From contig CAVQNQ010000008.1 in the NCBI GenBank assembly GCA_963714205.1, forward strand, positions 1 through 64,000: 64,000 nucleotides of DNA, given 5' to 3'. The translations under genes were made by a program, and so were the position numbers. This stretch comes from CAVQNQ01 sp963714205 (lineage in GTDB: Bacteria > Acidobacteriota > Terriglobia > Bryobacterales > Bryobacteraceae). Shown one piece after another: positions 42,404-50,771 of this stretch (position 1 is its first letter; each line of letters starts with the position of its first letter). Below the pieces are notes generated by a model. It saw only the letters and a program-made list of their open reading frames with translations. It did no database searches and was not told where the DNA came from.

Positions 42404-43659
42404 TTTGCGTCCAAGTCAATTTCGCCCTCGGCCGGCATGCCGGGCTTGGCATAACCGATCCCGGCCTTCAGCAGCAGCTTTACTCCGACCACCTGCTTCA
42501 CGCGCTCGTCACGAAAGTACGTGTTCTCGGGCGTGAAAGTCGCCTGTGGATCGATCCGCGACACCACGGCGGCTAGCGGCTGGTTCTGGTTAGCGTCCAG
42601 AAAAACCCGCGCGCGCTGACCGACGCGCACGCGCCCGATCTCGCCTTCCGGGATGAAACCGCGCAGATAGACTTTGGACAGGTCTATTAGCGTCACAATC
42701 GCCGTTCCCGCCTGAATCACTTCGCCCGGTTCGGCCGTGCGGGTCGCGATGGTGCCGTCAAAGGGCGCCACAACCGTAAGATCGCGGATATTCTCCTGCG
42801 CTTCTTCAAGCTGGGCCAAAGCGCGGTTTGCATCGGCGCGTGAGCTGGCGACCGCCGCCTCCTGCTGCGCGATCTGCTTCCGAATCTGCGCCTGCTGCGC
42901 GCTGCGGATGGCCGGATTGTCCAGGTTCGCTTTGGCCACATTGACAGCGGCTTGCGCCGATTGCACATTCCGCCGCGCCGCCGCGACGAGGGCCTCCTGC
43001 GTTTCTGCCGTGGTCTGCGCCGATTTGCCCTGTCGCTCCGACACAGCGCCGTCTTTCGCCAACCGCGTGTACGCATCACGGTCGTATAGGGCGAGCTTCA
43101 GCGACGACTCCTGCTGTGCGAGCTGCGCCTCTGCGCTCGAGAGCTGTGCCTCGGCCTGCTGCACGCGTCCTTCGGCGTCGAGCGTCGCTTGGCCCGTCTG
43201 CAACTCCGTCTGCTTGAGCTGATCGTTCAAGACCGCGATCTGCTGCTGCGCCGACGACGCCTGCGCCGCGGCGGCCTCGGCCTGAGAGCGCGCCTGCTGC
43301 TCGCGGGCGTGCAGTTGCGGATCGTCCAGTAGAGCGATCACGTCGCCCGCTTTGACCGAATCCCCTTCGCGAACCCGGATCTCCAGAATCCTCCCGGTCA
43401 CCTTGGGCGCGACCGCCGAGTCGTCGCCTTCAATCCGGCCAGAGAGTCTCACCATGTTCAGCGGAATCGCCGGCCTGGCGAAGACGAATCGATATGCAAG
43501 ATAACCGCCCGCAGCGAGCGCCGTTAACGCCAGGATCGAGACAATCACCGTTCGCGCCAGAGTGCGACGGCGCGGCGCGGGAGCGCTGTTCGAGGTTTCG
43601 GATACCAGAGCAGGACCCTCTGCTGTTTGCTCAGTAGTTGTTTTCGTTGCCGTTCTCAT
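42400..43659 (-). CDS. Membrane-fusion protein, HlyD/EmrA family
   Basis: 419 residues from ATG 43659, which follows AGAGGAGGGAAGAAAA. A cytoplasmic Thr-rich tail and one membrane helix (IVSILALTALAAGGYLAYRF) lead to a biotinyl-lipoyl half (VTGRILEIRVREGDSVKAGD), a long coiled-coil hairpin, the second lipoyl half (APFDGTIATRTAEPGEVIQA) and a beta-barrel. It links the inner-membrane ABC complex with TolC. First gene of the five-gene efflux operon. Upstream 43660-43991 (332 bases) contains no gene I can support, though TTGACA on the minus strand (43864-43869) may belong to the operon promoter. Confidence 0.85.
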   Translation of the reverse strand: MRTATKTTTEQTAEGPALVSETSNSAPAPRRRTLARTVIVSILALTALAAGGYLAYRFVFARPAIPLNMVRLSGRIEGDDSAVAPKVTGRILEIRVREGDSVKAGDVIALLDDPQLHAREQQARSQAEAAAAQASSAQQQIAVLNDQLKQTELQTGQATLDAEGRVQQAEAQLSSAEAQLAQQESSLKLALYDRDAYTRLAKDGAVSERQGKSAQTTAETQEALVAAARRNVQSAQAAVNVAKANLDNPAIRSAQQAQIRKQIAQQEAAVASSRADANRALAQLEEAQENIRDLTVVAPFDGTIATRTAEPGEVIQAGTAIVTLIDLSKVYLRGFIPEGEIGRVRVGQRARVFLDANQNQPLAAVVSRIDPQATFTPENTYFRDERVKQVVGVKLLLKAGIGYAKPGMPAEGEIDLDAK

Positions 43660-43991
43660 TTTTCTTCCCTCCTCTCGCGGTTCCGCGTTCTTCCGCGTCG
43701 CCGCTCCGAATGTCATACAAGCCACCTAAGTCACCGCCAAACCGAAAGAGCTCAGACAGGCACCCATCAGCAGCATTTCCATTGGTCATCGCCCTTCACG
43801 ACGTCTGATTCATTTGCTCCACCGCGGGGTCACGGTGAAGAAGCCGGTGTCGAAGGTTAAAAGTGTCAATCGCGTTTTGACAGTTGAAACCGCGCGCCAA
43901 CTCTCCGACTGAGCGCGACCGGTACCAAGGACGCCGATTGGAGATTGTTGATCTTGTCCTTCATTGCGGTCCGGAGCTTCACCAGCCTTCG

Positions 43992-44258
43992 TCATAGGCT
44001 TTTGTTCCTCCGCTGGTCTATCCATGTGCGAACGTAACCCGGACAGTCGTCGAGAGCCATACCCGCGGCTTCGCACCCGGCTAGGAACTCCACAGTCTCG
44101 CGGTCCGCCAGTACGAGTTCCCGAAGATTGAGTCTGATCCTAGCGGGAGAAGCTTCAAGATTGAAGAGTCTGCGCAACTCGGCAACATCTTGTGGCTCTA
44201 TACGGCCGCTTAACTGGAAAACGATCTTGCTTTTCGAGACTCTCTGTATCCTCAGCAT
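43992..44258 (-). CDS. STAS/anti-anti-sigma-like small protein
   Basis: 88 residues: MLRIQRVSKSKIVFQLSGRI, then EPQDVAELRRLF, IRLNLRELVLADRETVEFLA, and a CPGYVRTWI tail. The beta-alpha pattern with a conserved D in LVLADRE is that of STAS-like single-domain proteins, common in Acidobacteriota next to redox or efflux genes. It lacks a clear phosphorylatable Ser, so a structural or sensing role is possible. It sits 15 bp below the FMN reductase, same direction. Confidence 0.65.
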   Translation of the reverse strand: MLRIQRVSKSKIVFQLSGRIEPQDVAELRRLFNLEASPARIRLNLRELVLADRETVEFLAGCEAAGMALDDCPGYVRTWIDQRRNKSL

Positions 44259-44272
44259 TGCGGCCTCACGCT

Positions 44273-44866
44273 TTACTCTCCTGCCAGTGCGACCTCTGCG
44301 GCAGCCTCGACACGCCGACGCTTCAACGCGCTGCCCCAGGCGATCAGTTGATCGAGCATCGCGCGCACTTCTTTTTCCCGATGCGGGGCGGGTGTGAAGA
44401 TCCTGAACTGCTCGAAGTCCGTCACAAGTGACAGCAGCGCCTGAGCGCGCACAGTAGCGACCATCATCTCGGCCAGGACGAGCCGCAAATGCTCGACAGC
44501 GCGTGCTCCCCCAGCGCTGCCGCCGTAGCTAACGAATCCTGCCGCTTTGTTGTTCCACTCGCCGTAGAGGAAATCGATCGCGTTCTTCAGGGCGGCTGAG
44601 GTGCTGTGATTGTACTCAGGTGTGACGAAGACGAAGGCATCAAACGACGCAACCTTCTCCGACCATGCCTTCGTATGCTCGTGGGAGTACTGGCCGAACA
44701 TCGGCGACATGGGCTCGTCCAGCAGAGGTAGGTTGTAGCTGGCAACATCTACGAGTTCGAATTCCGCGTCGCCGCGTCGTTCGGCGATCTGGTAAACCCA
44801 CTTGGCAACCGCTTCATTGTTGCGGCCCGGCCTTGTGCTGCCGGTCACGATAGCGATTCTAAGCAT
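44273..44866 (-). CDS. NADPH-dependent FMN reductase
   Basis: 197 residues from ATG 44866: MLRIAIVTGSTRPGRNNEAV is the phosphate-binding loop of the flavodoxin-like NADPH-FMN reductase family; PEYNHSTSAALKNAIDFL and FVSYGGSAGGARAVEHLR are the other flavin-contacting motifs. It reduces FMN, quinones or azo compounds with NADPH. Two further in-frame ATGs at 44953 and 44986 each have their own GGAG 8 nt upstream, like the one at 44866, so a longer N-terminus or coupled short leaders are possible. The family start is 44866. Confidence 0.85.
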   Translation of the reverse strand: MLRIAIVTGSTRPGRNNEAVAKWVYQIAERRGDAEFELVDVASYNLPLLDEPMSPMFGQYSHEHTKAWSEKVASFDAFVFVTPEYNHSTSAALKNAIDFLYGEWNNKAAGFVSYGGSAGGARAVEHLRLVLAEMMVATVRAQALLSLVTDFEQFRIFTPAPHREKEVRAMLDQLIAWGSALKRRRVEAAAEVALAGE

Positions 44867-45108
44867 ATCCAGTTCTCCTCTTTCATGTCGTTTCCGCGGG
44901 GAGTAGACGGTCGTGTTATCCGGCCTGAACGGCTCCAGGATCGGGTTAGCCATAATGTGAACTCCTCGATTGGGGTTGACTGCCATTGCACGAACTCCTA
45001 AGGCAAAGCTCTGCCCAATCGCAACGATATGAAAACACCGCATTTTGGTGAGATGGCGCAAGCGTGATTTTTGTGGATTCGCAATTCCTGCGAGTTGCTG
45101 GCGGGCCG

Positions 45109-47373
45109 CTAGCTTTCGCGGAGGTACTTCTTGAACTGGTGTTTGTTGATCTTCAGAAGGCGGATCTTGTATTCCAAGGTCGATGGCGGGATGCCGAGCT
45201 TCGCAGCAGCGCCCGACGAACCGGAGACTCTGCCTTCCGTTTCCGTCAGCGCTTTTTCAATGAGGTCTCTTTCTTCTGCTGGACTTTTCCGCCCCAGAAT
45301 TCCTGCGGGCGACGGGGGATGGGATTCACCAGGCGAGAGCCAACTCTCGTCGATGCGCAACGTCCCGGTTTCACAAATAATCACCGCCCGTTCAATTACA
45401 TTCTGGAGCTCGCGGATATTTCCTGGCCAGGAGTACGACTTACAGAGGTCGAGCGATGATCTGTCAATGCCCCGGATTGTTTTCCCGGAGTCTCTTGCGA
45501 AACGGTCAATGTAGTACTCCACCAGCAGAGGGATGTCCTGTTTGCGTTCGCGCAGGGCCGGAATGTGGATCGGAAAGACATTCAGGCGATAAAACAAATC
45601 CTCTCGAAACGCGCCCGTCGCGATCGCTTTCTGCAAATCCTTGTTGGTAGCTGCCAGCACACGCACGTTCAGGCGAATTGGCTGGCTCCCGCCTACCCGC
45701 TGAAACTCTCTCTCCTGCAAGACGCGCAACAGAGCGATCTGCGTCTCCATAGGGAACTCCCCGATTTCATCGAGAAAGATCGTGCCCCCTTCCGCCATTT
45801 CGAACCTGCCGAGCCGACGCTGCAGCGCGCCTGTAAATGCCCCTTTCTCGTGCCCAAACAGCTCTGAAGCTATGAGGGATGGCGGAATTGCCGCACAATT
45901 GACCGCGACGAATGCCCTCGCGGAGCGTGGGGACCTTTTGTGAATCGCACGCGCAACTAATTCCTTGCCTGTGCCGGTTTCCCCGGTGAGTAGAACAGTT
46001 GAGTCCGCAGAGGCGACTTTGGATACAGCGTTCAGCACCTTCTGCAGAGCCGGCGAGGTCCCCACGATGTCCTCGAACATCGACGCCCGGTCAATCTCCT
46101 CACGCAGGACGACGTTCTCACGCTGGAGTCTCTCCTCGGCCCGCTTGCGCTCGTCTATATCAGTAGCGGTTCCATACCATCTGAGGATGTTTCCACGCTC
46201 ATCCCGTAATGGCGTCGCACGGCACAGGAACCAACGATATTCTCCATTGCTGCTACGGATGCGGACCTCACCCTCAAATGGAATCCCACTTTCCCGTGAC
46301 GCACTCCTTTTTTCGACAATCCAGTCGATGTCATTCGGGTGAATCGCAGCGTGCCACCTAAGGCCAATGGCCTCGGCTGCCGATATGCCCGTATATTCCA
46401 GCCAACGTCGATTGATGAAATCCACCGATCCATCCGGACGAGTGGTCCACGCCATGGCCGGAATGGTTTCGATCACGTCCCGAAGCTGTTTCTCACTCTG
46501 GCGGAGAGCGGCTTCGGCTTGTTTTCGTTCGGTAATGTCCCGGACCGAAGCCAGGCTAAACTGCCGGCCACCCTTCCAAAAGGGACGTACACGGACCTCA
46601 ACGGGGAATACGGTTCCGTCTTTTCTCCGATGACGAGACTCGAACGAAAAGACCGCTCCGGCCTTCAGTTGGCCGCCGATCCATCGATTAAGAGATTCGT
46701 CGACAGTCGGATCGACGAAATCGCGCGGGGTCATGCGGAACAACTCGTCCCGCGTGTAACCCAAGCTGTCGCAGGCCTGTTGATTCGCATCTACTAGCTT
46801 TCCGTCGTCGCCGCGCAAAAGGATTGCGTCGGCGACGTTATCAGCGAGAGTCCTGAAACGAGCTTCACTTGCCTGCAGCTCTTCTTCCGCGCGCTTTCGA
46901 TCTTCGATATCGGTCCCTGACAAGTACCAGCGCTTGACGCGCCCCTCTTCGTCTTGCAATGGATTATTACGGAACAAGAACCATCGATATTCCCCATCTT
47001 GCCGCCGCATGCGGGCTTCAAATTCGTGCGGGGCCTCGCTCCCGGCACTGGCGTAAACATCTTTGGTGATGCGGTCGCGGTCGTTAGGATGGAAAAAATA
47101 GAGAGGATCGGTTATGGTCTGCCATTCTTCGAGGGTCAACCCGATGTAATCGAGGGCCGGTTGGTTGGCATAAAGACGCTTTCTGTCCGCCCCAAAAACA
47201 GCGATGAGCTGGGGCACAAGATCGAGGACCTGCCGAAGCTCGATCTCCTGCTGCCGGATTGTTTCCTGGCCGGGCACCGGATCCAACAGGTAAGGAATGC
47301 CTCCACGCTCTACAGAGTATAACGGGAAATTGCGAGATCCGGCCCTTCGCTCCGCCTGGCTGCTATAAGGCAT
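45109..47373 (-). CDS. PAS-domain sigma-54-dependent transcriptional activator
   Basis: 754 residues. Three PAS/PAC domains (about 40-165, 170-290, 300-420; e.g. LVPQLIAVFGADRKRLYANQ, EYRWFLFRNNP, DVIETIPAMAWTTRPDGSVD) are followed by the AAA+ domain with GETGTGKELVARAIH, GHEKGAFTGAL (sigma-54 contact loop) and FLDEIGEF, and a Fis-type helix-turn-helix (VSGSSGAAAKLGIPPSTLEY). It opens sigma-54 promoters on a PAS-sensed signal; no receiver domain. It is upstream of, and may control, the reductase and efflux genes. Confidence 0.9.
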   Translation of the reverse strand: MPYSSQAERRAGSRNFPLYSVERGGIPYLLDPVPGQETIRQQEIELRQVLDLVPQLIAVFGADRKRLYANQPALDYIGLTLEEWQTITDPLYFFHPNDRDRITKDVYASAGSEAPHEFEARMRRQDGEYRWFLFRNNPLQDEEGRVKRWYLSGTDIEDRKRAEEELQASEARFRTLADNVADAILLRGDDGKLVDANQQACDSLGYTRDELFRMTPRDFVDPTVDESLNRWIGGQLKAGAVFSFESRHRRKDGTVFPVEVRVRPFWKGGRQFSLASVRDITERKQAEAALRQSEKQLRDVIETIPAMAWTTRPDGSVDFINRRWLEYTGISAAEAIGLRWHAAIHPNDIDWIVEKRSASRESGIPFEGEVRIRSSNGEYRWFLCRATPLRDERGNILRWYGTATDIDERKRAEERLQRENVVLREEIDRASMFEDIVGTSPALQKVLNAVSKVASADSTVLLTGETGTGKELVARAIHKRSPRSARAFVAVNCAAIPPSLIASELFGHEKGAFTGALQRRLGRFEMAEGGTIFLDEIGEFPMETQIALLRVLQEREFQRVGGSQPIRLNVRVLAATNKDLQKAIATGAFREDLFYRLNVFPIHIPALRERKQDIPLLVEYYIDRFARDSGKTIRGIDRSSLDLCKSYSWPGNIRELQNVIERAVIICETGTLRIDESWLSPGESHPPSPAGILGRKSPAEERDLIEKALTETEGRVSGSSGAAAKLGIPPSTLEYKIRLLKINKHQFKKYLRES

Positions 47374-47399
47374 GGGCAATCAGCCGACCGCCGCCGTTC

Positions 47400-47600
47400 C
47401 GGGTGCACTGTCGTCGACAAACGTACGTCTGTGATGCGCGATTCCTCCCCCTCAGCACCGCGGACCGGGCACGGGCATTGCGCGTGGTGGTCGCCGGCGG
47501 AAAAGCCGCAGGACCGGCAGCGGCAGCGCGTCTTGTGGCTCCCGCCGCGCCCGCCGCATTCCGTGCACCGGCACGCTGGTTGGTGTTGGCCACCTCGCTA
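47400..47600 (-). pseudogene. Cys-rich remnant (zinc-ribbon-like)
   Basis: On the minus strand one frame reads CRCTECGGRGGSHKTRCRCR, SCGFSAGDHHAQCPCP: nine Cys in 36 residues, clearly non-random, but without a start codon after the upstream TAG. It lies directly upstream of the sigma-54 activator. The rest of 47600-47990 holds only weak frames (a plus-strand one from 47656 is unsupported). Confidence 0.3.
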
Positions 47601-47989
47601 CGGTCGAGAGTGCCAATTGCACCTTTGACAGCCCGGTTGATCTAAACTGTCGTTTATGAAGAGGGGCCAGACGCCAGCTCCACAATCCGAGACTCCGGGG
47701 AAGCCTCCGGAGGCGCCGCCCTCGATCACACAGTACGTGGCGCTTGCGAGTGGCCTTGGTATCGATGATCCTTCCCTCGCCCTCAACAGGTCTCGGCACC
47801 TCGTCCGTTCCAGAGTCGATGCCGGCTATAGCCCTGGCAGGGGTGGGGAATTTTCAACCGGCGATATGCGGATTATTGCACCGGCGGTGACAATCGGAAC
47901 ATTCCGCTTCGGCGCGCCAAGCGTGCATCCGGTTCCACACCGGTGAAAGTGGCGGACGACGTGTCCGCTTCGACTCCGCCGCGCCGTTG

Positions 47990-48500
47990 GCGATCAGGAC
48001 CGCCGCCGCGCTCGGGCGGCGCGCACAGCGGGGGGCCGCGGAGCCGGCGCGAGGACTGCGCTGTGCGCCCGCCGGCCGCGTCCGTGGGCCGCGGCGCGAC
48101 CGGCAGTTTCCGCCGCAGGGCTGAAAGACCCGACTGCCCCGCGCGCGGCATAGCGTTATCGCGAGGGCCGTCCGGAAAGCGGTCGCGCTCGTCGCGCCGT
48201 TGGCGACCGGGACCGCCGCTCGGGCGGCACGTACGGCGGCCGACCGCCGAAGCCGGCGCGCCGTGCGCCCCGAGGGCCGCGTCCGCGGGACGCGGCGCGA
48301 CGGGCGAGATCCTAACGTCCAAGCTAAGAGGCACGCCAGTGCCGTCGCGTTCGCGCGCAGGAGAGCGCTTTCGGCGCCGCCGGCCCGAACGCCGCGGTGC
48401 TGCCCGCGGCCACTGTGGCGGTTGCCGCGCCATTGCAGCCGGGGCTGCCGCCGCTCGGGCGGCGCGCACGGTGGCCGGCGGCGGAGCACGGGGCCGCTTG
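47990..48500 (+). repeat. GC-rich dispersed repeat island A
   Basis: Three successive copies of the core (near 48030, 48237 and 48470) joined by GCCGCGTCCGCGGGACGCGG and GAGAGCGCTTTCGGCGCCGC segments. Same orientation as the other islands. Confidence 0.75.
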
Positions 48501-48721
48501 TCGGCGGCGCACGCATGCGGCCCCACGCCGGGTGGTGGACAACGCGACCGCTTTGCGCTTCCTACAACGCCGTTTGATCGGCATAGGGGATAAAGATCTT
48601 ATGTATCCGAGGCGCTTCAGCAGACCGGCGGCCAACCGGAAGCGTCGGCGGTCGCAAGCGCGTCATCCGACTCAGGCCGGTGGCCAACGTCCGATATCGG
48701 TTTCAGAACGAGTGGAGTGAG

Positions 48722-49531
48722 ATGCGCCTACAGGTGTGGTATTCTGGCGTCGCTGTGAGAACATATCTGACTCTGGTTTTGGCTTTGGCCGCTGCCGTGC
48801 CGGCCATGCCGCAGAATCCGCCAGCGGCGCCCGCCATCACACCTAACGCGGCCGGCGTGTTTTTTCTCCATATCCACTTGTACGTTCGGAATGTGGAGGC
48901 TCAGCGCAACTTCTGGTTGGCCTTAGCCGGAGGTCCACAGGGTGGGCGCGGCGTGCGCATAGGGACCGCCACCGTTTCCATCACCCCGGGAGAGCCGAAG
49001 GGCGGTAACGCGGGGTCGGCGATCGAGAACGTAACATTCCGCGTAAAGGACCTGAAGGACACATTGGCGAAGCTGGAAGCTGCTGGCGGGAAGCTGATGC
49101 CCGGCGGCACAGTCTCATCCGCGTTTGTCATGGCGCCGGAGGACGTCAAAATCGAACTGATCGAAGACCGCAGCCTCGAAGGACCTTCGGCCTATGATCA
49201 CGTGCAACTGAACCTGAAGTCCACGGCTGAGGCTCTGCCCTGGCATCAGAAAGTGTTAGGCGCTACGCCGGTTGCGGGCGGGTGGACGATTCCGGGTACA
49301 ATCGTTAAGGTCACCGAGGGCAGGGCGGCACCCACTTCGAAGGGAACCTCGCTCGACCACATCGCTTTCGATGTCGGCGACTTGGCGGCATTTCTGAAGA
49401 AGTTGGATGCCGCGCGCCTCGATTACGAGCCAGTAACCAGGATCGGCGACGGAACCCGCGGGTACACCTACCTGATGGATCCGGGAGGCGTCTACATAGA
49501 GCTGATGGGATCGCTGCCGGCCGCAAAGTGA
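48722..49531 (+). CDS. Secreted VOC-family (glyoxalase/dioxygenase fold) protein
   Basis: 269 residues from ATG 48722. A signal peptide (TYLTLVLALAAAVPAMPQ) precedes two VOC modules. First: FFLHIHLYVRNVEAQRNFWL and VKIELIEDRS; second: YDHVQLNLKSTAEALPWHQK, LDHIAFDVGDLAAFLKKLDA and GVYIELMGS. His and Glu at strand ends could bind a metal. Exported VOC proteins of this type are common in Acidobacteriota; the substrate is unknown. A GTG at 48752 is an alternative start. Confidence 0.75.
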   Translation: MRLQVWYSGVAVRTYLTLVLALAAAVPAMPQNPPAAPAITPNAAGVFFLHIHLYVRNVEAQRNFWLALAGGPQGGRGVRIGTATVSITPGEPKGGNAGSAIENVTFRVKDLKDTLAKLEAAGGKLMPGGTVSSAFVMAPEDVKIELIEDRSLEGPSAYDHVQLNLKSTAEALPWHQKVLGATPVAGGWTIPGTIVKVTEGRAAPTSKGTSLDHIAFDVGDLAAFLKKLDAARLDYEPVTRIGDGTRGYTYLMDPGGVYIELMGSLPAAK

Positions 49532-49739
49532 ATCACTGCCACGTGCCGGGTTGGACACGGCAGCCAGGGCGGCGTTATCGATGCGCCCCCTCGGCCGGCG
49601 TCTGCCTTGCATAGCCATCTGGGGCGGACGCTGCCAACCTGGCCAGCCGGCAACATCGACCAGCCCGCGGCGCCAGCACTTGCCGGCCCAACCTCCGGAT
49701 GGCGCGTCAGCCGGACTCATGCCGCGATCGGTGCACGCC

Positions 49740-50105
49740 AGGTACGGCGTACCCCGGCATCGCTGGGCCTCTGCGTGGCCTGCGGCACTATCGTCGCGTT
49801 TGCGCCCGTAGAACGTTTTCGCGAGCCGCCGGCCCGAACGCCGTGGCGCTGCCCACGGCAACCGTGGCGGTCGCCCGCGCCGTTGGCGCCGCGCCGCCGC
49901 CACTCGAGCGGCGCGTACCGCGGCGGGCCGCGGAAGATGGCGCGCTGACGGCACCGTGCGCACGACGGCCGGGGCCGAGGGACGCGGCGCGACAGCAATC
50001 TCCAAGCGGCCCACAGCCCGACCGCGCCGAGTTATCCGCTCCCGCGTTATCGCGCGCCCCCGTTTCGCGTGAGCACCATCGCGACGGCGCGAGGGCCGCG
50101 TGCGT
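49740..50105 (+). repeat. GC-rich dispersed repeat island F
   Basis: A shorter copy with CAACCGTGGCGGTCGCCCGC at 49860, GGCGGGCCGCGGAAGATGGC at 49922 and GTGCGCACGACGGCCGGGGC, same orientation. 49532-49740 holds no supported gene. Confidence 0.65.
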
Positions 50106-50147
50106 CACCGACTGGGAAAAGTGCGATTATGTGAGCTTCGGCCTGGA

Positions 50148-50771
50148 ATGCCACTGCAAAACCGTGTAGACCCCTGCGGGGTGATCCTCAGCTCGTCCGC
50201 CCGTGGAACGCTTATGGGCAACCGAGGCGGGGCGCTGCACAACGATAAGCGCCAAATCGTTCGCCAGTTTAAGACCCAGCGGTGGATTACGTGCCTTCTG
50301 GAATTCAAGAACCGGCGACGTTCTGTAATGTGTCCAGGCCATTAGACAGAGCTGTTCTTCCTCGACGAAGCCGTGGGGCTTGCCGCAGGGCACCGACCCT
50401 GTGCAGAATGCCGACGGGACCGGTTCAACATCTTCAAAAACGCTTGGAGGCGATCGGGTGAGCCGGAATGTGGGAAGACTCTTCTCGTCCCTGAAATCGA
50501 TGCGCAACTACATCGCAAGCGAATTGACAGCCGTGGACGGAAGGTCACCTATGAGGCGGCCTTGCCTGACGGGTGTTTCGTACAGATCGACGACTCAAGC
50601 TACCTGGTGTGGCACGACTTCCTACTGAAGGCAGTTCAGCGGGTCGGCAACTGCCGTCAGGATCTGCGATTTGGCTGGCAATTAGCTCCGCGCCGCCAGC
50701 TTCACCTGCACGGTTGCGCGGATCATCCGATGCAGACGTTGACCTTCTCCGCAATCCCCTTTGACGTATAG
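50148..50771 (+). pseudogene. Conserved hypothetical gene split by an in-frame TAG
   Basis: The first frame (50148-50345) reads SSARGTLMGNRGGALHNDKR, RWITCLLEFKNRR, then GH and TAG (50343-50345). The same frame continues past the stop with TELFFLDEAVGLAAGHRPCA, ECRRDRFNIF, and ends IDSRGRKVTYEAALPDGCFV, LVWHDFLLK. The two parts together form a widespread hypothetical family (GNRGG, then YTELFFLDEATALAAGHRPC); the TAG stands where Tyr is expected. A nonsense mutation or base error is likely. The 3' end overlaps the convergent hybrid kinase by about 50 bp. Confidence 0.65.

Noticed and set aside
43810..43993. 60-codon minus-strand frame between the STAS-like gene and the HlyD gene
   Set aside because: No domain and no convincing ribosome binding site; it overlaps the likely promoter region of the efflux operon.
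47854..48526. Long Arg/Ala/Pro-rich frames across repeat island A on the minus strand
   Set aside because: All frames are open there because of extreme GC content; the sequence is a dispersed repeat shared with other intergenic islands.
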